The notes beneath the pieces were generated by a model that saw nothing but the letters and a program-made list of their open reading frames with translations, did not search any database and had not been told where the DNA came from. Below, piece by piece: positions 50,527 through 57,227 of a DNA stretch of 64,000 bases. Source of the stretch: Planctomycetota bacterium (lineage in GTDB: Bacteria; Planctomycetota; UBA8742; UBA2392); assembly GCA_020848275.1 (NCBI GenBank), contig JADLAK010000104.1, forward strand, positions 35,516 through 99,515. The letters run 5' to 3'. Position 1 is the stretch's first letter; every line of letters starts with the position of its first letter. The translations under genes and the position numbers were made by a program.

Positions 50527-50889
50527 ATGCCCTACGACCCTCGGCTTTTTGAACGCATCAAAGACGCTCTCGCCCGCAAAGTTGACTGGACTGAAAAGGA
50601 TGCGTTGGGCGGACGCGTGTGTATCGTCAATGGCCGCGAGTTCATCGGCGCTGTTGAAGACGGCCTGATCGCGCTTTGCGACGCCGAGTCCCTGCAGCGC
50701 CATTTGGCGCTCAAGCACTGTTCTGAGTTCAAGCTCAAGGACAAGGTGCAGCCGGGCTGGGTGAAGGTGTCCATGGACGCGCTTAAGACCGCCAAGCAGT
50801 TGTCGCGCTGGGTCGAAGCCGCCTACACCTACTGCATGACGCTGCCTGCCAAGAGCGGCGCCAAAAAAGCCGCCGTCGCCAAGAAGTAG
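50527..50889 (+). CDS. TfoX N-terminal domain-like protein
   Basis: 120 residues. Similar to the TfoX N-terminal (YjbR/MmcQ-like) fold: WTEKDALGGRVCIVNGREFI, GAVEDGLIALCDAES and AEYTY-like end VEAAYTYCMTLP. Stand-alone proteins of this family are widespread and of unknown role; competence regulation should not be assumed. A lysine/alanine tail (KKAAVAKK) closes it. A terminator follows. Confidence 0.8.
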   Translation: MPYDPRLFERIKDALARKVDWTEKDALGGRVCIVNGREFIGAVEDGLIALCDAESLQRHLALKHCSEFKLKDKVQPGWVKVSMDALKTAKQLSRWVEAAYTYCMTLPAKSGAKKAAVAKK

Positions 50890-50935
50890 CCAAAAACAGC
50901 GATAGGGTCGGGGCTAGGAATAGCGCCCAATCCGG

Positions 50936-50967
50936 ACCGAGGCTTAGGCCTCGGTCGGATGGCTTTT
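50936..50967 (+). terminator. Rho-independent terminator after the TfoX-like gene
   Basis: ACCGAGGC (50936-50943), loop TTAG, GCCTCGGT (50948-50955), followed by CGGATGGCTTTTT with a T-run at 50963-50967. Confidence 0.75.
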
Positions 50968-51035
50968 TCCAGCCCTGTCTCTACTGGCCCCTACCCCGCA
51001 TTTTGTGTCGCACGACATGGTACGTTCCCGGTACT

Positions 51036-51110
51036 TACGAGTCCGGAGCGCAAGCGACGGGTCTGATACACCCCGGCACGGGGACCGCTCACTGGCGTTC
51101 GCGGCTCGTA
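51036..51110. repeat. TACGAGCC-ended element, copy 2 (opposite orientation)
   Basis: 75 bp bounded by TACGAGTC (51036-51043) and GGCTCGTA (51103-51110). Its reverse complement shares GCGAACGC-AGTGAGCGGTC with the element at 28503-28570. Like that copy, it ends 18 bases before a start codon (51129). Confidence 0.75.
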
Positions 51111-51128
51111 AAAACCAGGAGTCGAACC

Positions 51129-51569
51129 ATGAGTGCAGCACGACGCAGGGAGCGGCGCCAAGCGCGGATCGCCGCCAGGCAACTTCTGAAATCCGGCATT
51201 CCTCTCAACGCCATAGGCACGTTGTCGACCGCCGAACGTTACCGCCGCTTCCTTGACAAGGTGGTCGACGCGGCCGAGAAGCGCGTGGATACGGGCGAGG
51301 GCGGCGTCAGCGTCCGCGAGGGCCTGGCCGCGATCAAGGAGATTCGCACCCTTGATCGTGAAAAGGCGGAACTCGTTAACACCGAGCCGACTGCGGAAGA
51401 ACTCGCGGCCGAAGACGCCGCGAACGCCGCGGCGGAAACGGCTTATGAGCAGGATGAAGCATCGCGGGAAGCAGCGCGGGCCTCCGGCCCGCAAATCAGC
51501 GGGCAGGATGGCCGCGAAACAGAGAAAGGCAGCGCCGCAGCCGTGCATCTGACTGCCGCGGCCAGCTAA
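51129..51569 (+). CDS. Small charged hypothetical protein
   Basis: 146 residues from ATG 51129 with GGAG 7 bases upstream; the frame is open to 51003 but the earlier part is the repeat element. The N-terminus is very basic (MSAARRRERRQARIAARQLL) and may contact nucleic acid. The middle is helical with charged heptads, and the C-terminal third is acidic and alanine-rich, suggesting coiled coil and disorder. No signal sequence and no recognised domain. Confidence 0.6.
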   Translation: MSAARRRERRQARIAARQLLKSGIPLNAIGTLSTAERYRRFLDKVVDAAEKRVDTGEGGVSVREGLAAIKEIRTLDREKAELVNTEPTAEELAAEDAANAAAETAYEQDEASREAARASGPQISGQDGRETEKGSAAAVHLTAAAS

Positions 51570-51681
51570 CCGCAAATACGCATGGGCGAGGGCGCCCATG
51601 CCACGTTCTTTGACATTCTCGCAATGGAATAACCCGCGCTGCTCGACTTGTTAATCAAGCGAAGGCAAAACGGGTGCCGCC

Positions 51682-52116
51682 ATGAAATACGTGCTGGGGC
51701 TGGTTGTCGTGTTTGCGCTGCTGGTTGCGGCGGCGTTTACGTTTGCACCGTCGCAGACCTTCGCGGCCGGCGAAGCGCCGGTGACCGGAGATCTCGGCGC
51801 GGCAACGGCGCTGGCGGAAAAGCGCCATTCACGCCTCCTGGTCGCGGTCGACGAACGTCCTTCGTGATGGACGTGCCCGTCGCTGGTCCAGCGACTTTCA
51901 AGCCAACGTGTGGTTGCCCACGCAACGTCATCGCAGCAAGTGGTGATTGCCTGCGCCTACCAGGGTTTTGTGCCCGCAGAGGTACAGAAGCTCCTGCCGG
52001 CGGGATTCAGCGCCCGGCGCTATGTCGCGGAAATTCGCGACGGCGAAATTGTGGCGGTCGTCGCGGGGGATCCGGAAACGGCGGTGCGTTCTTTTATTGA
52101 GCGGGCCGAGCGGTAG
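51682..52116 (+). CDS. Small selenoprotein with thioredoxin-like U-W-T-C motif (in-frame UGA = Sec62)
   Basis: 144 residues if the TGA at 51865-51867 is read as Sec. Signal peptide or N-terminal anchor (MKYVLGLVVVFALLVAAAFT), then ALAEKRHSRLLVAVDERPS, Sec-W-T-C-P, followed in the same frame by VVIACAYQGFVPAEVQKLLP and a C-terminal ARRYVAEIRDGEIVAVVAGD. The order strand, redox motif, helix, strands fits a short thioredoxin-like fold, and the TGA replaces the first Cys of CxxC. Without readthrough the upstream piece is a 61-residue fragment and the downstream piece has no proper start. I do not recognise the family. Confidence 0.83.
51879..51895 (+). promoter_or_regulatory. Candidate bacterial SECIS element 2
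   Basis: Perfect 7-bp stem GTCGCTG / CAGCGAC with apical loop GTC at 51886-51888. The loop begins 18 bases after the UGA and its first base is G, matching the described bacterial SECIS rules. Confidence 0.7.
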
Positions 52117-52196
52117 CCTCGTGTAATTATTCAAGATTTGATTTGGTTGTTTTTATAGTTTTGGTATTCTTCGTGTGTACTCTTACGAGGAATACC

Positions 52197-53087
52197 ATGC
52201 GCCTTGCCGACGTAACCCAACGCGTCAAGGGAGCCAAGCAGCTTCCCGCGCTCTCCGCCACCAGCCAGAAAATCCTGAAGATGCTCGGTAGCGCCAACAC
52301 CTCGGTGCCGGAGCTTTCGTCGGCCATTGCCCAAGACCCGCCGCTGGCGGCTTGCATCCTCAAGCTCTCGAACTCTGTCGCTTACGGCGGCCTCGAGACG
52401 ACCAAGCTGCCGCAGGCCATCATGCGCATCGGGCTGAACATGTTGCGCACGCTGGTGTTGTCGAATTCGGTGTTGCGCCGCGTTGACAACGTAGGCGAAG
52501 TCAGCGAACTCGACCGCAAAGGTTATTGGCGCTATTGCCTTGCCACGGGCATCGCCGCGCGCGCCATTGCCTATCGCGGCAAGTTCGAGTTCGCCGACGA
52601 CGCGTTTTTGTCGGGCCTGCTGCACGGCATCGGCATCACGGTCCTGGACGTGTTTTTCCCTGAAGACCTGCGCAAGGCGCTGGCGTTGATGAAGGCGAAA
52701 AACGACACGGCTTCGGCTGCCGTCCAGGCGGTCACGGAACTCACGCTGGGCCAGATCGGCGCGGCGCTGATCGAGGATTGGCAGCTCGGCGACCGCATCG
52801 CCAAGGTAGTCGCAAGCTACGACCTGCCGCAGGTCACCGACGCCGACCCCGCTGTGGGCAAAATCGTCGAATTCGTGCAGGTAGGATCGGCGCTGGCGCG
52901 TGCGGCGAATCTCGGCAAGCCGCTGGACGGCAAACCGCCGCTGGCGGGCAACGTCAGCAAGGGCTGGTCGATCATGGACAGAAATGTCGAGACCGCGCTC
53001 AAGGGCTGCGGCATCGACGCGGACACCTTCACCAAGCGCACGGAAGACATCAAGTCGGACTTCCGCATCTTTGAGGGCCTGGCGTAG
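52197..53087 (+). CDS. HDOD domain protein
   Basis: 296 residues from ATG 52197 (GAGG 6 bases upstream); the hydrophobic-looking stretch before it is non-coding. HDOD signature: LPALSATSQKILKMLGSANT, ELSSAIAQDPPLAACILKLS, NSVAYGGLETTKLPQAIMRI, GLNMLRTLVLSNSV and FLSGLLHGIGITVLDVFF. Catalytic HD residues are not kept as in true HD phosphohydrolases, which is normal for HDOD. Such proteins act in signalling; the two phosphatase genes that follow suggest a shared circuit. Confidence 0.92.
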   Translation: MRLADVTQRVKGAKQLPALSATSQKILKMLGSANTSVPELSSAIAQDPPLAACILKLSNSVAYGGLETTKLPQAIMRIGLNMLRTLVLSNSVLRRVDNVGEVSELDRKGYWRYCLATGIAARAIAYRGKFEFADDAFLSGLLHGIGITVLDVFFPEDLRKALALMKAKNDTASAAVQAVTELTLGQIGAALIEDWQLGDRIAKVVASYDLPQVTDADPAVGKIVEFVQVGSALARAANLGKPLDGKPPLAGNVSKGWSIMDRNVETALKGCGIDADTFTKRTEDIKSDFRIFEGLA

Positions 53088-53089
53088 AC

Positions 53090-53160
53090 AAGCGGAGCCC
53101 GGCCCATCGGGGTCGGGGTTTGGAACATCAAGTCACACAAACCCCGGCGCTCACGCGCCG
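53090..53160. repeat. GC-rich hairpin-forming spacer
   Basis: Contains GGAGCCCGG near its start and CCGGCGCTCACGCGCCGG near 53146, giving nested stems. Similar words (GGAGCCCGG...CGCCGGG) recur at about 63802-63830. Confidence 0.45.
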
Positions 53161-53257
53161 GTCTCCGTTGTAACTGCGCAACACCTTGTCGCCGTGAAAG
53201 TTAAACGCTAGGCTTTGCAAACGATCAGTCATTCACGGTTACCCGGCGGAGCCAGGC

Positions 53258-54445
53258 GTGTCATTGGTGCTTATTGCGGACGACGACAAGGGCGCCCGCG
53301 CACAACTTAAGAAAGTGCTGGAGAAGGCGGGGCACAAGGTCCTCGAGGCCACTGGCGGCCAACAGGCGCTGGACCTCGCACGCGCCGACGATGTCGACCT
53401 CGTCCTGCTCGACATCAAGCTCCCGGACAAAGACGGCCTGCAGGTCCTCGAAGAAATGCGCGCGGAGCAAAAACTTGCCCGCGTCCCGGTCATGGTCATG
53501 GCCACTGAGGCCGACAATGACACGCTGGTTAAAACCTTCCGCTGGGACGTCGTCGATTTCATCCCCAAGCCCTTCAACGCCGACGTTCTCGCCGCCAAGG
53601 TCGGCGCCCACACGCGCCTCAACCAGGCCTACAAGTTTTCCCGCAAGCTGACCAAAGAGATGTACATGTCGCGCATCGACCGCATGGAAACCGAAATGCG
53701 CGCGACCGACGAAGACGTCAGCGAAGCCGAGCGCCACTTCCGCTGGATGCAGCCCAAGCCGCCGCAAGTTGAGGGCTACCGCATCGAGGTTTGCTACAAG
53801 CCGCTGGGCCGCCTGGGCGGCGACTTCTATGACTTCGTTTGGCTTGATCGCGACCGTCTGGCCATTGTCGTCGGCGACGTTTCCGGCCACGGCATCCAGG
53901 CCGCGATTTTGCAGGTCATGGCGCGCAAACTCATCAGCCTCGCGCTGCGCCAGGAAAACGGCGACCTCGCGCGCATGGTCGAGTTCGCAAATCGCGAACT
54001 CACCAACGACTTGCCGCCGGGAAGTTTCGTCGCCGCCTGCGCCGCAGTGCTCGACACACGCAACCACACCTGGAAGCACGTGCGTTGCGGCGTGCCGTAC
54101 CCGATTTTATTCCGCGGCGCCGAAGTCGACAGCGTGGTGACGCCGGGCGGCCCGCTGGGCCTGACGCAAAATACCGAGTGGCGCATGGACGCGGGGTTGT
54201 TCCAGTGCGAACTCAGCTTCGGCGACGGCCTGATGCTGCTCTCGGACGGCGTCATCGAATTGCCAATCGACGACAAGGGCGGGCAGTTCGAGACCGAGGG
54301 CCTGATCAAGGCCATCAGCGACACCGACCCGGGAGCGAGCTTCATCGCCAAGGTCGCCGAACGTGTGGACATTGAGCACAAATCGGAAGACGATATCACG
54401 ATGATTACCGTGATGCGTTTTGTCGAACCAAAGTCGAACACCTGA
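53258..54445 (+). CDS. Response regulator with PP2C/SpoIIE phosphatase output (RsbU-like)
   Basis: 395 residues from a GTG start. Receiver domain with intact pocket: LIADDDKGAR, the phospho-acceptor in VDLVLLDIKLPDKDG and the lysine in FIPKPFNADV. A coiled linker (about 125-170) leads to a SpoIIE phosphatase: LGGDFYDFVWLDRDRLAIVV, GDVSGHGIQAAILQVMARKL, MLLSDGVIEL and EDDITMITV. It would dephosphorylate an STAS-type anti-sigma antagonist when its receiver is phosphorylated. It ends at a terminator before its paralog. Confidence 0.93.
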   Translation: MSLVLIADDDKGARAQLKKVLEKAGHKVLEATGGQQALDLARADDVDLVLLDIKLPDKDGLQVLEEMRAEQKLARVPVMVMATEADNDTLVKTFRWDVVDFIPKPFNADVLAAKVGAHTRLNQAYKFSRKLTKEMYMSRIDRMETEMRATDEDVSEAERHFRWMQPKPPQVEGYRIEVCYKPLGRLGGDFYDFVWLDRDRLAIVVGDVSGHGIQAAILQVMARKLISLALRQENGDLARMVEFANRELTNDLPPGSFVAACAAVLDTRNHTWKHVRCGVPYPILFRGAEVDSVVTPGGPLGLTQNTEWRMDAGLFQCELSFGDGLMLLSDGVIELPIDDKGGQFETEGLIKAISDTDPGASFIAKVAERVDIEHKSEDDITMITVMRFVEPKSNT

Positions 54446-54466
54446 TAAGCACCGTGATATACTTCG

Positions 54467-54500
54467 AACTCCGCGCGTGTATCTGCGGGGTTTTCTTTTT
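54467..54500 (+). terminator. Rho-independent terminator between the two phosphatase genes
   Basis: AACTCCGC (54467-54474) pairs with GCGGGGTT (54485-54492, one G-T pair) around a 10-base loop, then TTCTTTTT. It lies 22 bases after the stop of the first phosphatase, so the second may depend on readthrough or its own promoter. Confidence 0.75.
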
Positions 54501-54514
54501 GTTGATGGAACCCA

Positions 54515-55774
54515 ATGGCGTATTTGCTCATTGTCGAAGCTGAACAGGACCTGCGCGACCGCATGGGCGTGCTGTTCACCGAGCGCGGCCATTTGGTCGA
54601 GTGCCTCGCCACGACCGCCGAAGCCACCAAGAGCGCCGAAAAGCGCAAGCCCGACGTGCTGATCGCCAGCGTGCGCAAGGACTCGGAATCAGACGTCGCG
54701 TTCCTCGAAAGAATCCCCAACAATCGCCGCCTGGCGCGCGTGCCGATCATCCTGATCACCGAGGGCGCCGAGGCAGGCGCGATCCTCAAGAGCTACCAGT
54801 GCGACGTCTACGCGATTTTGAAAAAGCCCGTGGACCTCGACCACCTCGATGTGCAGGTCGAGACCGTCGTGCGCCAGACCATGCGCCAGCAGCAGTCACG
54901 CAAACGCGAACGCGAGGAACTGCGCAACCAGATCCAGCGCCTTGAGCGCGAAATCCGCACTACCACCGACGACTTGACCGACGCCGCGCAGAACTTCGTG
55001 ACGATGCTGGCGCGGCCGCCTCAAGTGCGAGGCCTGAAGATCGATTGCCACTTCGCGCCCTCGGGCGGCTTCATCGGCGGCGACTTCTACGACTTCTGCT
55101 GGCTCGATAATCGCCGCCTCGCCATCATCATCGGCGACGTCACCGGCCACGGCATCCAGGCCGCGGTGATCCAGTCTATGGCGCGCAAGGTCATCAGCAT
55201 CGGCATTCGCCTGCGCGAGGGAAACATCCGCGAGGCCCTGCGTTTTGCCAACGATGAACTCGCCGGCGAACTGCCCCAGGGCAAGTTCGTGGCGTGCATG
55301 GTTGGCGTGCTCGACGTGCTTTCAGGCGAGTGGACCCACTGCCGTTGCGGCGTGCCGCACCCCGTGGTGCAGGGCGAGGACAACAAGGTCGAGGAAATCA
55401 CGACCGCGGGCGTGGCCCTGGGCCTGCGCCGCACATCGAACTGGGAAGAAACCGTCGAAGTCCATGAGCGCAAGCTGTCGCCGGGCTCGCGGCTGGTGCT
55501 GTTTTCGGACGGTATCCTGGAGACGCCGCAGGAAGACGGTGAAGAGTTCGATTATAAAGGCATGCGCAAGGCCCTGGAACACATCCCGCGCGACGACGCC
55601 AATGTCGCGCGCAGCATTGCCAACGTGGCGCGCGCTGGGCACCTCGCACAGGACGACGTGCTGATTATCGCCATCACGCGCGAAGATGTCGCGCTTGACG
55701 GCCAGCCGGAGGAAGACACGACCTTCCACGAAGACCGCCTGAGCGACGACGCCTTCAACGCGCTGGAAGACTAG
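54515..55774 (+). CDS. Pseudo-receiver with PP2C/SpoIIE phosphatase output
   Basis: 419 residues, paralog of the preceding gene. The receiver-like N-domain has lost its pocket: VEAEQD replaces the acidic triad and the phospho-acceptor segment reads DVLIASVRKD with no aspartate at the right place, though ILKKPVDLDH keeps K-P. A long charged helix (QSRKREREELRNQIQRLERE) links it to an intact SpoIIE domain: FIGGDFYDFCWLDNRRLAII, GDVTGHGIQAAVIQSMARKV, LVLFSDGILE and QDDVLIIAI. Phosphatase output is therefore likely controlled by something other than phosphorylation. Confidence 0.9.
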   Translation: MAYLLIVEAEQDLRDRMGVLFTERGHLVECLATTAEATKSAEKRKPDVLIASVRKDSESDVAFLERIPNNRRLARVPIILITEGAEAGAILKSYQCDVYAILKKPVDLDHLDVQVETVVRQTMRQQQSRKREREELRNQIQRLEREIRTTTDDLTDAAQNFVTMLARPPQVRGLKIDCHFAPSGGFIGGDFYDFCWLDNRRLAIIIGDVTGHGIQAAVIQSMARKVISIGIRLREGNIREALRFANDELAGELPQGKFVACMVGVLDVLSGEWTHCRCGVPHPVVQGEDNKVEEITTAGVALGLRRTSNWEETVEVHERKLSPGSRLVLFSDGILETPQEDGEEFDYKGMRKALEHIPRDDANVARSIANVARAGHLAQDDVLIIAITREDVALDGQPEEDTTFHEDRLSDDAFNALED

Positions 55775-55874
55775 AGCACCGCATTCTGTGACTTATGCCG
55801 ACGCGTACCGTCCCTGTGGATTTTAAACCGCCGTTTGGTAAACACGTGGCCGCGTTACAAGGGCCGCCGCATCC

Positions 55875-57125
55875 ATGAATTGCACGCCGCTGGCAATCAT
55901 TCTGGACAACATCCTCAAGGCAGTCGGGAAGCCGATTGAGGACGCGGGCTGGATCAACTTCATCAACTATGGTGAATACCTCAGCATCTGGCTTGGCGCG
56001 GTTGTCGGTTTTATTTCGGTGCTTGGCCTGATGGCGATCTGGGGCGAACGCAAAATCAGTGCGCACATGCAGTCGCGCCTGGGCCCTATGCGCGTCGGCC
56101 CCAAGGGTCTGCTGCAGACGTTGGCCGACGGCGTAAAGCTGCTTACCAAAGAAGACGTCATGCCGACCTCGGCGGACAAGCCGCTGTTCGTGCTTGCGCC
56201 GATGTTCGTGTTCGCGTCGGCCATTGTCATGTTCGTCGTTGTCCCGTTCTTTCCCTGGGGCGACAACCGCATGCCCATTGGCGTGCCGGCGGCGATGGAG
56301 AACGGCTTGTTCTTTGTGCTGTCCGCGGGCGCGGTTTCGGTCGTCGGCGTCGTGGTTGCGGGCTGGGGCAGCAACAACAAGTGGTCGCTTTACGGCGGCA
56401 TGCGCGAAGGCGCGCAGATGGTCAGCTACGAAATCCCGATGGGCCTGGGCGCGCTGTGCGCCGCCATCGCGTGCATGAGTTTGAACCTGGTGACGATCGG
56501 CGACATGCAACTGGTGGGCTACACGGTGGTGGGGGTGCCCGACGAAGCGCTCAAGACCGGCGCGTTCCAGTTGACAGACGCCATCCCCGTCACGCAGTTC
56601 GGCGGCATCCTGAGCTGGAACATTATCAAACACCCGGTCACGCTGCCGGTGATGATCATGTTCTACATCGGCGTGCTGGCGCACACCAAACGCGCGCCCT
56701 TTGACCTGCCCGAGGCGGAGTCCGAACTTATCGCGGGCTTTTTGACCGAGTATTCAGGAATGCGTTGGTCGCTGTTCTTCCTCGCCGAATACGGCGAGAT
56801 GTACGCCATGAGCGCGGTATGCGTGGTGCTGTTCCTCGGCGGCTGGGCCAGCCCGATCCCTGTGGTGGATGGCGTGCTTTTCCATAACGCTTACGACGGC
56901 GGCGCAACGATTTTCAGTTGGGGCAAGTTCATTTACGCGCTGTGGGGCGGCTTCTGGATGATCTTCAAGGGACTGTTCCTGATCTTCGTGATGATGTGGC
57001 TGCGCTGGACGCTGCCGCGCATTCGTCTTGACCAGGTCATGTACCTGTGCATGAAGGTGCTGTTGCCCTTTACGCTGGTGGCGGTGGTGCTGCAAAGTGT
57101 GTGGACGTTGCTGTTTGGGCTGTAG
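55875..57125 (+). CDS. nuoH: NADH-quinone oxidoreductase subunit H
   Basis: 416 residues, many membrane helices. NuoH signatures are intact: GERKISAHMQSRLGPMRVGP, LLQTLADGVKLLTKED and HTKRAPFDLPEAESELIAGF followed by TEYSGMRWSLFFLAEYGEMY. It forms the quinone chamber of complex I in the inner membrane. First of four contiguous nuo genes. ATG 55875 is not preceded by a clear Shine-Dalgarno. Confidence 0.97.
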   Translation: MNCTPLAIILDNILKAVGKPIEDAGWINFINYGEYLSIWLGAVVGFISVLGLMAIWGERKISAHMQSRLGPMRVGPKGLLQTLADGVKLLTKEDVMPTSADKPLFVLAPMFVFASAIVMFVVVPFFPWGDNRMPIGVPAAMENGLFFVLSAGAVSVVGVVVAGWGSNNKWSLYGGMREGAQMVSYEIPMGLGALCAAIACMSLNLVTIGDMQLVGYTVVGVPDEALKTGAFQLTDAIPVTQFGGILSWNIIKHPVTLPVMIMFYIGVLAHTKRAPFDLPEAESELIAGFLTEYSGMRWSLFFLAEYGEMYAMSAVCVVLFLGGWASPIPVVDGVLFHNAYDGGATIFSWGKFIYALWGGFWMIFKGLFLIFVMMWLRWTLPRIRLDQVMYLCMKVLLPFTLVAVVLQSVWTLLFGL

Positions 57126-57130
57126 GGTGC

Positions 57131-57214
57131 GGTTGAAGGTTTACGGTTGAAAGTTGAAGACAGTCGCACCGGGATAACTGAACCGTTTTAGACCTTTGAC
57201 CTTGAACCTTGGAC
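57131..57214. repeat. Degenerate inverted repeat of GGTTGAAGG-like words
   Basis: Left part GGTTGAAGGTTTACGGTTG and its continuation (57131-57160) is imperfectly complementary to 57181-57214 (GACCTTTGACCTTGAACC). Same architecture as 20903-20970 and 24805-24899 with different words. It lies between nuoH and nuoI. Confidence 0.55.
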
Positions 57215-57227
57215 AAGGCTGTTCGAA

